Below are positions 25,747-34,840 of a DNA stretch of 43,341 bases, piece after piece. The DNA is taken from positions 1 through 43,341 of the forward strand of contig PBDA01000055.1 of the NCBI GenBank assembly GCA_002718345.1, given 5' to 3'. Numbering within the stretch: position 1 is the stretch's first letter; each line of letters opens with the position of its first letter. Made by a program: the position numbers and the translations under genes. This stretch comes from Rhodospirillaceae bacterium (lineage in GTDB: Bacteria; Pseudomonadota; Gammaproteobacteria; Steroidobacterales; Rariloculaceae). The notes beneath the pieces are model-generated. The model saw nothing but the letters and a program-made list of their open reading frames with translations. It was not told the DNA's origin and did no database searches.

Positions 25747-26662
25747 CTCAAGATCAAATATTAACTTCATGGGCTTTCGCCGAGTAGCAATTATATTTTC
25801 TGCATTGCTTATCGTTCTATCGTTAGGTTCGTTGTTTTCCCGAGGGCTTAATTTCGGGTTGGATTTTTCTGGGGGATACTTATTAGAAATTTCTTATGCA
25901 AGCGAAGTAGACTTGGCAAATATTCGTTCCGTGCTAGTGGATGAAGGTTTTGAAAACCCTCTCGTACAGAATTTCGGTACAGTTTCTGAGGTGCTGGTGC
26001 GGCTGATGCCTCAGGGTGCAACTGAAGACACGGAAACACGAGATCGTGTAATAGAGGTTTTGCAAACTCAAGATCCTTCGGCAGAGCTACAGCGATTCGA
26101 GTTCGTGGGGCCACAAGTTGGAGAAGAACTGACGGAGCAGGGTGGTCTTGCCATGCTCATAGCCCTGATACTTATTTTTATCTATGTGATGTTGCGTTTT
26201 AGATGGAAATTTGCAGCTGGAACAATATCGGCTCTTGTCCATGATGTAATTATTGTGTTTGGGTTTTTTTCATTGTTTGGATTGGCTTTTGATTTAACTA
26301 TTGTCGCTGCGCTATTAGCTACGATTGGATATTCCTTGAATGATACGATTGTGGTCTTTGATAGGATTCGTGAAAATTTTCGTGTCATGCGCCGCGGGAC
26401 ACCAGAGGAAATAATAAACGCGTCTATCAATCAGATGCTTGCACGGACAATGATTACAAGTTTTACTACATTGCTTGTTTTGCTTTGTTTGTTTTTGCTT
26501 GGTGGTGAGACGGTTGCAGGTTTTGCGTTAGCGCTTATTGTAGGTGTGATTATAGGAACATACTCCTCAATTTATGTCGCTAGCTCTTCTGCTCTAGCCT
26601 TAAATGTTTCGCCAACAGATCTTATTCCCGTAAAACGGGAAGAAATCGATGATATGCCATAA
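25739..26662 (+). CDS. secF: Protein translocase subunit SecF
   Basis: Partner of SecD (about 307 aa). Start choice: the conserved family beginning is SNINFMGFRR, so ATG 25769 would cut into it; GTG 25739, with AGG eight bases upstream and an 8-base overlap with secD, fits better, while a TTG at 25718 is also in frame. Conserved segments are LNFGLDFSGGYLLEI (about residue 40), VGPQVGEEL, ATIGYSLNDTIVVFDRIREN (about 190-210) and MLARTMITSFTTLLVLL. Six membrane helices. The suhB gene lies tail to tail 36 bases downstream. Confidence 0.95.
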   Translation: MLSSRSNINFMGFRRVAIIFSALLIVLSLGSLFSRGLNFGLDFSGGYLLEISYASEVDLANIRSVLVDEGFENPLVQNFGTVSEVLVRLMPQGATEDTETRDRVIEVLQTQDPSAELQRFEFVGPQVGEELTEQGGLAMLIALILIFIYVMLRFRWKFAAGTISALVHDVIIVFGFFSLFGLAFDLTIVAALLATIGYSLNDTIVVFDRIRENFRVMRRGTPEEIINASINQMLARTMITSFTTLLVLLCLFLLGGETVAGFALALIVGVIIGTYSSIYVASSSALALNVSPTDLIPVKREEIDDMP

Positions 26663-26698
26663 AAGGTTTATTTAGCTTAACAAGTTTTTTATATGTTG

Positions 26699-27493
26699 CT
26701 AGGGAATATTGTTTGCGAATGGGGAGATTATTTTAGATAGCGCAGCATATATTTTGGGATTCCCTGCCACTACATTGCCGCTGCTAATATAGTTATCTGT
26801 TCCTCGAAAGTCGCTAATGCGTCCACCAGCTTCCTTTAGTATTAAGGCCCCTGCTGCAACATCCCATGTTTTAAGACCAATTTCCCAAAATCCATCAACC
26901 CGGCCTGCTGCTAAATAGCATATATCAAGAGCAGCTGATCCTGGCCTACGTACACCGGCACTTTGCTTGGTTACTTCACGTAGCATTTTTAGGTAGTCGT
27001 CAAGAAATTGATTATTACCTCTGTAGGGGAAGCCAGTAGCAATTAGGGATTGTTTCATTAGGGTACGTTTACTTACTCGTATTCGACGGTCATCAAGTTG
27101 TGCTCCTTGTCCGCGACTGGCTGTAAACAATTCTTGCCGAAGTGGGTCATAGACTACCCCGTGTTCTAGCGTTCCTTTATGCATTACTGCAATAGAGACA
27201 GAAAAGACTGGAAAACCGTGGAGATAATTGGTGGTTCCATCAAGAGGGTCAATGATCCACTCATACTCATGATTTCCGCTTTTGCCGCTTTCCTCAGCCA
27301 GTATTGAGTGATCTGGATGATATTCGCGAATTACTTCAATAATGGTTTGCTCTGCCAGCCTATCGACTTGACTCACAAACTCATTATGTCTTTTTTCAAA
27401 TACTTCCAGTGTCTCTAACCGGTTGAGTTGGCGAATCATCACTGTTCCAGCTTGCCGGGCAGCTTGCACTGCTATGTTTAACATTCCATGCAT
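26699..27493 (-). CDS. suhB: Inositol-1-monophosphatase SuhB
   Basis: Magnesium-dependent phosphatase of the IMPase family (264 aa) that, in E. coli, also acts as an antitermination factor for ribosomal RNA transcription. The N-terminus MHGMLNIAVQAARQAG closely follows the E. coli pattern. Active-site motifs are ILAEESG (about residue 66), WIIDPLDGTTNYLHGFP (about 80-96) and WDVAAGALILKEAGG (about 213). It is divergent from trmJ across about 90 bases; suhB-trmJ adjacency is common in gammaproteobacteria. Confidence 0.97.
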   Translation of the reverse strand: MHGMLNIAVQAARQAGTVMIRQLNRLETLEVFEKRHNEFVSQVDRLAEQTIIEVIREYHPDHSILAEESGKSGNHEYEWIIDPLDGTTNYLHGFPVFSVSIAVMHKGTLEHGVVYDPLRQELFTASRGQGAQLDDRRIRVSKRTLMKQSLIATGFPYRGNNQFLDDYLKMLREVTKQSAGVRRPGSAALDICYLAAGRVDGFWEIGLKTWDVAAGALILKEAGGRISDFRGTDNYISSGNVVAGNPKIYAALSKIISPFANNIP

Positions 27494-27517
27494 AGGGATT
27501 TAAAACTTTTTATTACG

Positions 27518-27545
27518 TTGGTCTTTGGCTGTTAATGGGTAGAAT
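27518..27545 (+). promoter_or_regulatory. Possible sigma70 promoter for trmJ
   Basis: TTGGTC (27518-27523) and TAGAAT (27540-27545) are separated by 16 bases in the suhB/trmJ divergent gap. The -10 matches five of six consensus positions, the -35 only three, so this is a weak suggestion. Confidence 0.3.
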
Positions 27546-27587
27546 ACTCGTTCCTTCCTCATAATGAGAGTTATATTCAGGTTAATC

Positions 27588-28367
27588 ATGCACGTACCAG
27601 TACGTATAGTACTTGTAGAAACATCTCATCCCGGAAATATAGGTGCAAGTGCTAGGGCTATGAAGACTATGGGATTGGATGATTTGGTACTAGTAGCACC
27701 AAAAGAATTTCCTAGCGTCGATGCAACAGCACGAGCCTCGGGCGCTGATGATGTGCTTGCTAAGTCAAAAGTTGTGGGCTCTCTAATTGAAGCTATAGCT
27801 GATTGTGGCTTTGTGGTTGGATCAAGTGCGCGTCTTAGAAGTCTATCTTGGCCTATGGCTGATTCTCGAAGTGTGGTAGAGGAAATCTGGTCAAGAATTG
27901 GACAGACTAAGGTTGCAATTGTATTTGGCCCAGAGCACTCCGGTTTATCTAATGAGGATCTATCGTATTGTCAGCGGCTTGTACATGTTCCTGCAAACCC
28001 TGATTATTCTTCGTTGAATATTGCAATGGCAGTTCAGGTCTTATGTTATGAGCTTCGTATGGGACACCCAGATCTTGAGAAAAAGCTCAATAAACAAAAG
28101 GCTAATCAGGAATCTCCCCCAGCAAATGCGGAAGAACTTCAAGGTTTCTATTTGCATCTTGAGCAATTATTACAAGAGTCTGGTTTTTTGGATCCTAACC
28201 ATCCTAGACAGCTAAAGTTAAGATTGCGAAGGATTTTTCATCGTGCTGAACTTGACAAAAAAGAGGTTAATATTTTGCGCGGCATGTTAACCGCACTTAC
28301 TTCAGGGACTTCCCAGAACGATAAAAATAAGTTATCTGAGGCAGACTCAGTAGAATATGAAAGTTAA
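27588..28367 (+). CDS. trmJ: tRNA (cytidine/uridine-2'-O-)-methyltransferase TrmJ
   Basis: SPOUT-class methyltransferase that 2'-O-methylates position 32 of several tRNAs. ATG 27588 (259 aa) is chosen because the family starts MxxxxRIVLVETSHPGNIG; an upstream in-frame ATG at 27564 would add eight unconserved residues. Family motifs are VLVETSHPGNIGASARAMK, VVGSSAR, VFGPEHSGLSNEDL and the knot-forming YSSLNIAMAVQVLCYELR. The C-terminal extension is typical. In Pseudomonas cysE and iscR lie next; here the cysteine desulfurase gene begins directly, overlapping trmJ by 11 bases. Confidence 0.95.
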   Translation: MHVPVRIVLVETSHPGNIGASARAMKTMGLDDLVLVAPKEFPSVDATARASGADDVLAKSKVVGSLIEAIADCGFVVGSSARLRSLSWPMADSRSVVEEIWSRIGQTKVAIVFGPEHSGLSNEDLSYCQRLVHVPANPDYSSLNIAMAVQVLCYELRMGHPDLEKKLNKQKANQESPPANAEELQGFYLHLEQLLQESGFLDPNHPRQLKLRLRRIFHRAELDKKEVNILRGMLTALTSGTSQNDKNKLSEADSVEYES

Positions 28368-29526
28368 GGAAATATATTTGGATTATGCAGCGACCACCCC
28401 GGTCGATCCTGAAGTTATAGAAGTTATGACTCAGTGTTTGGGGCCAAGCGGGGATTCGGCTAATCCTTCTTCATCACATGCTGCAGGTAGGCGTGCTAAG
28501 GCTCGTATAGATATTGCTCGCGGACAAATAGCCGAACGAATCTGTGCGCCAGCTGAAAATATCTGGTTTACATCTGGGGCAACTGAGTCTGACAACTTGG
28601 CTCTATTTGGTGTCATGCAAGCAAATAAACAGCGTGGGCGCCATATGATCACCTCCACACTAGAACACAAAGCGGTTTTAGATGCGGCAAAGATACTTGA
28701 GTCTCAAGGAGTAGATGTTACTTTTGTTAGGCATAATGCCGACGGCGTTATTAATCCTCATGACCTTGCTGCATCAATTCGTGATGACACAGTGCTGGTT
28801 TCGATCATGCATGTAAACAATGAGACTGGAGTTTTACAAGACATTGAGGCGCTTGGTGAGTGTTGTCGAGAGCGGGGAGTATTATTCCACGTAGACGCAG
28901 CGCAAAGTACTGGCAAGGTTCCTTTAAGCGTCTCAGATTACCCAGTAGACCTTGTTTCCCTAACCGCACATAAAACTTACGGTCCAATGGGTGTTGGCGC
29001 AATTTATATCAGACAAGGGGTCAAAATTAGTCCCATAATCCATGGTGGGGAGCAAGAGGGTGGATATCGTCCGGGGACTTTAGCAACACATCAAATTGCA
29101 GGCTTTGGAAAAGCATTTGCTCTAGCTGACCCAGATAGAGAAGCGCCGCTATTGAAATCTAGGAGAGATCAATTGTGGGAGGGGTTGAGAAAAATTGAAT
29201 GTGCTAGCCTAAATGGACACGCAACCCAGCGATCGCCACATGTATTAAATGTGACTTTTCACGGAATTGAGGGTGAAAGTTTACGCGCTGCACTTTCAGA
29301 TATTGCTGTTTCAGCTGGTTCGGCATGCAATTCTAATATTGCTGATCCATCTCATGTCCTGCGTGCAATGGGGCTTAGTGATGCTCTTGCCGCTAGTAGC
29401 TTAAGATTTAGTGTAGGACGATATACATCAGAATCAGATATTGACTATGTTTTGGGTAGAGTTGAGCAGGAAGTCTCTCGTCTTAAGGAGTTGGCAAATG
29501 GAGCTCCAGATTGGACAACAAGTTGA
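28357..29526 (+). CDS. iscS: Cysteine desulfurase, IscS/NifS type
   Basis: PLP enzyme (389 aa) that converts cysteine to alanine and carries the sulfur as a persulfide for iron-sulfur cluster and thio-nucleoside synthesis. The N-terminal LDYAATTPVDPEV, the His in TLEHKAVLDA (about 104), HVDAAQSTGK (about 178-187), the PLP Lys206 in SLTAHKTYGPMGVG and the persulfide Cys324 in VSAGSACNS are all present; spacing fits group I. The start overlaps trmJ by 11 bases, implying coupling. Length is slightly below E. coli IscS (404). No iscR lies upstream. Confidence 0.93.
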   Translation: MKVKEIYLDYAATTPVDPEVIEVMTQCLGPSGDSANPSSSHAAGRRAKARIDIARGQIAERICAPAENIWFTSGATESDNLALFGVMQANKQRGRHMITSTLEHKAVLDAAKILESQGVDVTFVRHNADGVINPHDLAASIRDDTVLVSIMHVNNETGVLQDIEALGECCRERGVLFHVDAAQSTGKVPLSVSDYPVDLVSLTAHKTYGPMGVGAIYIRQGVKISPIIHGGEQEGGYRPGTLATHQIAGFGKAFALADPDREAPLLKSRRDQLWEGLRKIECASLNGHATQRSPHVLNVTFHGIEGESLRAALSDIAVSAGSACNSNIADPSHVLRAMGLSDALAASSLRFSVGRYTSESDIDYVLGRVEQEVSRLKELANGAPDWTTS

Positions 29527-29567
29527 TGCGCTATAAGTATATTTTGCGCTAAACTATTGACCACACA

Positions 29568-29957
29568 ATGGATAATCCTTCACAGATTGAGCGGCGTTTT
29601 CTTTCTCCTAACAGGAAAAAGGATTTTAAGAATAATGCTTTGGGTGTGGTTTCAGGTGAGGCTTCGGACCGAACTTTAAATGTTTGGGTACGTCTACAAA
29701 TCCAAGTAATCGACAGTGTAATACAGACTGTACATTTCAATGTGTACGGCTGTCCCCACACTGTGGCTGTGGTCGATTGGGCAGCTGAATGGTTAGAGGG
29801 TCAGTCAGCTAAGGCTCTTGTAGCATTAGATATGCTTAAGCGCCGAAACGAATTAGGTGTGCCTGTGGACAGATTAGGCAAATTGTTACTTATCGAAGAT
29901 GCGGCAGCGGTATGTAAAATGCAACTTGACCAACTAAATATGCAAGGTAAAAGTTAA
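29568..29957 (+). CDS. Degenerate IscU/NifU-N-like scaffold protein
   Basis: IscU-fold protein (129 aa) positioned exactly where iscU occurs in isc operons. Of the three cluster-ligand Cys of IscU only one is in place: Cys62 in VYGCPHTVAVV. The segment matching PACGD reads GEASDRT, and the segment matching LPPVKIHCSILAEDA reads VPVDRLGKLLLIEDA, so the third Cys is Lys and the HscA-binding LPPVK motif is lost. A further Cys (116) lies in DAAAVCKMQL. It may still assist sulfur transfer, but a normal 2Fe-2S scaffold function is doubtful. No ribosome-binding site is visible before ATG 29568. The iscA-like gene overlaps its stop by one base. Confidence 0.8.
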   Translation: MDNPSQIERRFLSPNRKKDFKNNALGVVSGEASDRTLNVWVRLQIQVIDSVIQTVHFNVYGCPHTVAVVDWAAEWLEGQSAKALVALDMLKRRNELGVPVDRLGKLLLIEDAAAVCKMQLDQLNMQGKS

Positions 29958-30280
29958 TGGCTATCTCTCTTACAAAAAACGCAGCAGAACGTGTGCGCGG
30001 CTACATAGAACGTCGCGGTCATGGTGTTGGTCTCAGGATTGGAATTAAAAAAACCGGGTGTTCAGGTTTTGCATATGTTATCGATTATGCAGACTCCATC
30101 AATCCAGATGATGTTGTATTTGATGAGTTTGGTGTAAAAGTTGTCATAAATCATGAAAACCTGAAAGTGATTGATGGAACTCGGGTCGATTTTGTCAAGG
30201 AAGGTATAAATGAAGCATTCAAGTTCCATAACCCAAACATTAAAGGTGAATGTGGTTGTGGTGAAAGTTTTAGTATTTAA
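29957..30280 (+). CDS. iscA: Iron-sulfur assembly A-type carrier IscA
   Basis: A-type iron-sulfur carrier (107 aa) that receives clusters or iron and passes them to apo-proteins. All three conserved Cys are present at the E. coli positions: Cys35 in KKTGCSGFAYVID, and Cys99 and Cys101 in GECGCGESF. Fold strands LRIGIKKTG and VVINHENLKVIDG fit the family. It overlaps the scaffold gene by one base and is followed after 12 bases by ndk. IscA being intact while the scaffold is eroded suggests that this protein works with another assembly system (for example Suf elsewhere); inference. Confidence 0.95.
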   Translation: MAISLTKNAAERVRGYIERRGHGVGLRIGIKKTGCSGFAYVIDYADSINPDDVVFDEFGVKVVINHENLKVIDGTRVDFVKEGINEAFKFHNPNIKGECGCGESFSI

Positions 30281-30292
30281 GAGAAAAGGTGA

Positions 30293-30727
30293 ATGATGTC
30301 TTTAGAAAGAACTCTTTCCATAATTAAACCAGATGGTGTGGAGAAAAATCTGATAGGTGAAATTTATAAGCGTTTTGAACAAGGAGGGCTTCAGATTGTT
30401 GCCTCAAGAATGTTGCATCTAACGGAAAGCCAGGCTGAAGGATTCTATGAGATACATAAGGAACGGCCTTTTTACTCTGATTTGGTTAAATATATGACCT
30501 CTGGCCCAGTTATGGTGCAAGTTCTTCAGGGTGAAAATGCAATACAAAAAAATAGAGAAATTATGGGAGCAACCAATCCTGAAGAGGCTGACCCCGGCAC
30601 AATTCGTGCTGATTTTGCGGATTCTATTGAGGAAAATATCGTGCACGGTTCTGATGGGCCTGATACTGCTGCTTATGAAATCGATTTTTTCTTTGATGAG
30701 GAGGGAATTTGTGTGAGAACCCGCTGA
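30293..30727 (+). CDS. ndk: Nucleoside diphosphate kinase
   Basis: Ndk (144 aa, or 143 from the adjacent second ATG) transfers the gamma phosphate of ATP to nucleoside diphosphates through a phospho-His intermediate. The start [18 protein letters not shown], the nucleotide-binding [18 protein letters not shown] and the active-site His in [17 protein letters not shown] are all typical. Its 3' end holds the ribosome-binding site and a possible TTG start for rlmN, so the two genes overlap. Confidence 0.98.
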   Translation: MMSLERTLSIIKPDGVEKNLIGEIYKRFEQGGLQIVASRMLHLTESQAEGFYEIHKERPFYSDLVKYMTSGPVMVQVLQGENAIQKNREIMGATNPEEADPGTIRADFADSIEENIVHGSDGPDTAAYEIDFFFDEEGICVRTR

Positions 30728-31827
30728 ATTCGATTATTGTTAAATCGGAGAAGGTGAATCTCATCGGGCTTGAGCCAGAAGCATTGATTGAGTTTTTTTC
30801 TCGGTTAGGCCAAAAGTCATACCGAGCCAAGCAAATAATGCGTTGGATATATCAACGTGGCGTGCTTAAATTTGATGAGATGACTGATTTGAGTTTGCAA
30901 TTGCGCGATCAACTCAGCAACGAGGCTACTCTTTCATTGCCAAAGATGATTAGTTCGGAGGAAGCACGTGATGGAACTCGTAAGTGGTTGTTAGATGTAG
31001 GTGCAGGACAGGCTGTAGAGACTGTTTTTATCCCTGAGACGAACCGATCAACATTATGTATTTCCTCGCAAGCTGGATGTGCAATGGATTGTTCATTCTG
31101 TGCAACAGGTCGGCATGGTTTTAATCGTAATCTTAGTGGCGCAGAAATCTTAGGCCAGGTTATTTTTGCCAACCAGGAGCTAGGGTCAAAGTTATCTATC
31201 ACTAATGTTGTATTTATGGGCATGGGTGAGCCTTTGGCCAATTATCGGCAAGTGGTGCAGGTGGCTAAACTTTTGATAGATGATTGTGCTTTTGGTTTGT
31301 CACGACGACGTGTGACAATAAGTACTTCTGGCCTTGTTCCGCAGATCCGTAAGCTAGCAAAGGATTGTAATGTTGCGTTAGCAGTGTCCCTTCATGCGGC
31401 AACGGACAAAGTGCGTGATCAACTTGTACCAATAAATCAGCGTCACCAGATCCAGGAGTTGCTGGAATCTTGCTGGCATTATGCGGACTCATTAGCATCT
31501 AGACACATAACTTTTGAGTACGTGATGTTGGCTGGTGTTAATGATCGAATTAAAGATGCTATTTCTCTTATAAAACTATTAAAAAATAAGCCCGCCAAAG
31601 TAAACCTTATACCCTTCAATTCTTTTCCTGGAACGGCGTATACCTGTTCAGATGATGAGGTGATCATTAAATTCTGTGCAAAGCTGAGGGCAGCCGGAAT
31701 AGTCGCTACAATAAGGCGCACTCGTGGCGATGATATTGCTGCAGCCTGTGGCCAGTTAGCAGGCAGGGTGAAGGATCGGATGCGGGTACGTCTAGGTGAT
31801 AGACAGATTAGAGCGGCGAATTTATGA
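30709..31827 (+). CDS. rlmN: Dual-specificity 23S rRNA/tRNA adenine-C2 methyltransferase RlmN
   Basis: Radical-SAM methyltransferase acting on A2503 of 23S rRNA and A37 of tRNA. The cluster motif CxxxCxxC is present as [18 protein letters not shown] (about residues 124-131). GMGEPLANY and the acceptor Cys near the C-terminus (AAACGQLAG) fit the family. There is no ATG start. TTG 30709 follows a strong AGGAGG by four bases and gives 372 aa; GTG 30754 would start right at the conserved [14 protein letters not shown] but has poor spacing. The exact start is therefore uncertain. pilF, which usually follows, is absent. Confidence 0.96.
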   Translation: MCENPLNSIIVKSEKVNLIGLEPEALIEFFSRLGQKSYRAKQIMRWIYQRGVLKFDEMTDLSLQLRDQLSNEATLSLPKMISSEEARDGTRKWLLDVGAGQAVETVFIPETNRSTLCISSQAGCAMDCSFCATGRHGFNRNLSGAEILGQVIFANQELGSKLSITNVVFMGMGEPLANYRQVVQVAKLLIDDCAFGLSRRRVTISTSGLVPQIRKLAKDCNVALAVSLHAATDKVRDQLVPINQRHQIQELLESCWHYADSLASRHITFEYVMLAGVNDRIKDAISLIKLLKNKPAKVNLIPFNSFPGTAYTCSDDEVIIKFCAKLRAAGIVATIRRTRGDDIAAACGQLAGRVKDRMRVRLGDRQIRAANL

Positions 31828-31902
31828 CTTTCAAATATTTAGCTTTGAATTTATACAATTTTTTCTTGGCGATTGCTGCAAGATAGATTGGTATACCTAC
31901 GA

Positions 31903-32865
31903 ATGGGAAAAAACGATAAAAGTTCAGATGAAGTTACTCAAGAGAGACCTACCTCTCTTGGCGAAACTCTGAGGGTTGCTCGGCAAGAAAAAGAAATATC
32001 CATAGAGCAACTTGCAGAAGAGTTGTGTGTGGATTCTCGGTTTTTGATAGCAATTGAAGATGATGATTTTGAGGTCTTATCTGCTCCTGTTTTTACTAAG
32101 GGTTATATAAGACAGTACTCTCAGAGGTTTGGGTTGGAATACGAAGATTTGCTTAAGGAATATGCACGTCAGGTTGGTAGTAGTGATGTACCTATGGTTG
32201 CTACTCAACCAATTCAGCTTGGTGATAAAGGAAGCCTTGTTCGTTGGGTTGTCTTAACTATCCTATTAGTTTTATTAGGTGTAGGAGGCTGGGTTTGGTA
32301 TTACTATTTTGATATGTCTACTTTTCTGGAGGTAAGTCTTTCTGAAGATGATGCTGTTGCTGAAACTGATGATGCTGTTGCTGAAATTGATGATGCCGTT
32401 GAAGTAGCAGAGCCATTGGTTGCGTACACAGAAAATATCAACCAATCTTCTTTTGATGGAATAGATCAACAAACTGATTTGCCATTAGCATTATCCGATT
32501 TTTCGGAATCACAGATCTCTGGTACACAGGTTAATGTGATTGGAGAGATTGAAATAGAGGCTCAAGCTTTGGCGCAAGCCAGTAATGAGGATGATCAGTT
32601 GTTACCATTATCTGTACAAGTAGTGGTTTCTTATGATGAGGATTGCTGGACAGAAATAATTGATGCGCAGGGGGAGCGTTTGTTCTACGAACTAGGACGC
32701 GCCGGAGATATATTAACTTTCAATGCGCAACTGCCCTTGTCATTTCTACTTGGAAACGCAGATGGAGTTCGAATCCAAATAGATGGCGAGTTTCAGACAA
32801 TTCCCGCTGATAGTCGAATAGGTAATGTGGCTCGTTTTGCTATTCCGAGGGTTTTTTCAGACTAA
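31903..32865 (+). CDS. rodZ: Cytoskeletal bactofilin/MreB partner RodZ
   Basis: Bitopic membrane protein (320 aa from ATG 31903) that links MreB to the elongation machinery and helps keep rod shape. The cytosolic N-terminus holds a helix-turn-helix (SLGETLRVARQEKEISIEQ and FTKGYIRQYSQRFG), then one membrane helix (WVVLTILLVLLGVGGWVWYY), a variable acidic linker and a periplasmic DUF4115-like domain (about 250-318) with YDEDCWTEIIDAQGERL. The linker contains an acidic tandem repeat, DDAVAET/DDAVAEI/DDAVEVA. The stop codon shares a base with the hisS ATG. The frame opens earlier, but the segment upstream of 31903 is not conserved. Confidence 0.92.
   Translation: MGKNDKSSDEVTQERPTSLGETLRVARQEKEISIEQLAEELCVDSRFLIAIEDDDFEVLSAPVFTKGYIRQYSQRFGLEYEDLLKEYARQVGSSDVPMVATQPIQLGDKGSLVRWVVLTILLVLLGVGGWVWYYYFDMSTFLEVSLSEDDAVAETDDAVAEIDDAVEVAEPLVAYTENINQSSFDGIDQQTDLPLALSDFSESQISGTQVNVIGEIEIEAQALAQASNEDDQLLPLSVQVVVSYDEDCWTEIIDAQGERLFYELGRAGDILTFNAQLPLSFLLGNADGVRIQIDGEFQTIPADSRIGNVARFAIPRVFSD
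32347..32403 (+). repeat. 21-base tandem repeat in the rodZ linker
   Basis: Two nearly identical 21-base units (32347-32367 and 32368-32388, differing at one base) and a partial third encode the acidic heptad DDAVAE(T/I). Such repeats change copy number by slippage in multiples of seven residues without shifting the frame. Confidence 0.85.
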
Positions 32866-34145
32866 TGGGCGACCAAATACAACCTATTCGTGGAATGAAT
32901 GACGTATTGCCTGATTCACGAGCAGCATGGGCAACTGTTGAAAATGCTGCTAAAGATATTTTTGAGGCTTATGGTTATAAAAGAATTCGTATACCAGCTC
33001 TAGAACGCACTGAGCTTTTCAGCAGATCAATTGGGGAAACAACGGACATCGTTCAAAAGGAGATGTATACATTTGAGGATCGAAACGGTTCAAGCATCAC
33101 GCTGCGGCCTGAGGCAACAGCCGGTATAGTCAGAGCTGGGTTAAATAATGGTCTGTTTCATAATAAACAGCAGAAACTCTGGTGTAGTGGTCCAATGTTT
33201 CGCTATGAAAAGCCCCAAAAAGCACGTTATCGCCAGTTTAATCAAATAGATGTGGAAGCTATTGGTTTTCCAGGTCCTGAGGTAGACGCTGAGTTAATTA
33301 CTATGTCAGCACAGTTGTGGGGTCGCTTAGGGCTTGAGAGCCCAAGGTTAATGTTGAATTCTCTGGGTACACCTGAAGCTAGGGCAGTATATAGAGAAGC
33401 TTTAAAAGACTATTTTTCTGAAGTCATAGATAGTTTAGATCCAGAGAGTCTAAATCGGTTAGAGCGCAATCCCTTGCGAATTTTGGATAGTAAAAACCCT
33501 GATCTTGTTGATTTAATTTTAAATGCACCGGAATTGAGTGATTATCTTGATGATGATTCAAAGTTTCACTTCGATAATCTACTTAAGATGCTTGACAGCG
33601 TTAATATTGATTACGAAGTTAATTCAAGGCTTGTAAGGGGATTGGATTACTACTCAAGAACAGTGTTTGAGTGGGTGACCGATAAATTGGGTGCTCAGAG
33701 TGCTGTATGTTCAGGTGGTCGTTATGATGGTCTGGTGTCACAGTTGGGTGGCAGGGAGACTCCTGCGATAGGTTGGGCGTTGGGGGTTGAGAGGGTAGTA
33801 GAATTGCTAGATGCAGAACAGTTAACTGTCACCGAGCAATTACCAGAAGCATATTTAGTTGCTGAGGGGGAGTATCCGCGAAGCCTGTTACTTAGAGTTT
33901 CAGAAGAATTAAGAGAAAAGCTACCGAATGCATGTATATCAATGGATTGCATGGGTGGTAGTTTAAAGGCACAGCTTCGAAGAGCTGATAGAAGCGGCGC
34001 GCGGTTTGCTCTAATTCTTGGTATGGATGAGCTAAATGAAGGTAAAGTTAGTGTTAAGGCACTTCGCGAGGACACTCCACAAGTCATGTTGAATATGTAT
34101 GACTTGGCGTCAATGTTACTCGGCCAATTGGAAAAATCACCGTAA
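32865..34145 (+). CDS. hisS: Histidyl-tRNA synthetase
   Basis: Class II aminoacyl-tRNA synthetase (426 aa) charging tRNA-His. Visible are the typical start IQPIRGMNDVLPDS, motif 2 region MFRYEKPQKARYRQFNQ, TLRPEATAGIVRA, the HisRS signature GLDYYSRTVFEW and the A-site loop CSGGRYDGLV; the C-terminal anticodon-binding domain starts near residue 325. The ATG overlaps the rodZ stop by one base. ispG, normally between rodZ and hisS, is missing here. Confidence 0.98.
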   Translation: MGDQIQPIRGMNDVLPDSRAAWATVENAAKDIFEAYGYKRIRIPALERTELFSRSIGETTDIVQKEMYTFEDRNGSSITLRPEATAGIVRAGLNNGLFHNKQQKLWCSGPMFRYEKPQKARYRQFNQIDVEAIGFPGPEVDAELITMSAQLWGRLGLESPRLMLNSLGTPEARAVYREALKDYFSEVIDSLDPESLNRLERNPLRILDSKNPDLVDLILNAPELSDYLDDDSKFHFDNLLKMLDSVNIDYEVNSRLVRGLDYYSRTVFEWVTDKLGAQSAVCSGGRYDGLVSQLGGRETPAIGWALGVERVVELLDAEQLTVTEQLPEAYLVAEGEYPRSLLLRVSEELREKLPNACISMDCMGGSLKAQLRRADRSGARFALILGMDELNEGKVSVKALREDTPQVMLNMYDLASMLLGQLEKSP

Positions 34146-34180
34146 AATAGATCAATCTAAAAAATGCCTGGAGGCTTTTT

Positions 34181-34840
34181 GTGGACGAATTTCTTTCTGA
34201 AAAAGAACAGATCGAGCAAATGCGTGTTTGGTGGCGTGAAAATGGCTGGTATCTGATTGGCGGACTATTCCTGGGGGTGGCATCCCTTTTTGGTTGGAAT
34301 AGATACAATGCGCACCAGGACTCCCAGGCTGTAGCGGCCTCTGTTGTTTACGAAGAGGTGCGTGAAGCGTTTCTTGATGATGCATTAGCTGATGCCCTTG
34401 AGCATCTTGAATATTTGCGAGAAAACTACTCAGAAACACCGTACGCGGATCAAGCAGGGCTGTTAGTAGCTGTTATGAGAATGGATGCTGGACAGTTGGA
34501 AGGGGCTGGAGAAGATCTGCGTTACGTTATGGAAGGAACTAGTGATCCGGAACTTTCTATGATTGCCAGGTTGCGGCTTGCGCGTGTACTAGCTCATCAG
34601 GAGGCTTACATTGAAGCACTTTCTGTGCTTGATGTGGACCCTGGTTTTTTTTCCGGGCGTTTTAATGAGGTTCGAGGTGATATTTACGTTGGTTTGAATA
34701 ATTTCACCAGTGCACGTGATGCTTATAATGCTGCTCTTACCACACAAGAGTCAGACCAAGTTGATCGAGGTTTAGTGCAAATGAAGTTAGATGCTCTTCC
34801 GCAAACCGAAGAAAATGGGTTAGATGAGATAACGGAATGA
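34181..34840 (+). CDS. yfgM: YfgM family periplasmic chaperone-like protein
   Basis: Membrane-anchored tetratricopeptide protein (219 aa), an ancillary SecYEG partner in E. coli that associates with PpiD and helps release translocated proteins. GTG 34181 starts it, with GGAGG nine bases upstream. A short cytosolic head (residues 1-25) and one membrane helix (WYLIGGLFLGVASLFGW, about 25-42) are followed by helical repeats to about 200. Conserved position between hisS and bamB; its stop overlaps the bamB start by four bases. Confidence 0.93.
   Translation: MDEFLSEKEQIEQMRVWWRENGWYLIGGLFLGVASLFGWNRYNAHQDSQAVAASVVYEEVREAFLDDALADALEHLEYLRENYSETPYADQAGLLVAVMRMDAGQLEGAGEDLRYVMEGTSDPELSMIARLRLARVLAHQEAYIEALSVLDVDPGFFSGRFNEVRGDIYVGLNNFTSARDAYNAALTTQESDQVDRGLVQMKLDALPQTEENGLDEITE

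Noticed and set aside
29527-29567. IscR-binding site before the scaffold gene
   Set aside because: The short gap has no convincing IscR-type motif and no iscR gene is present.
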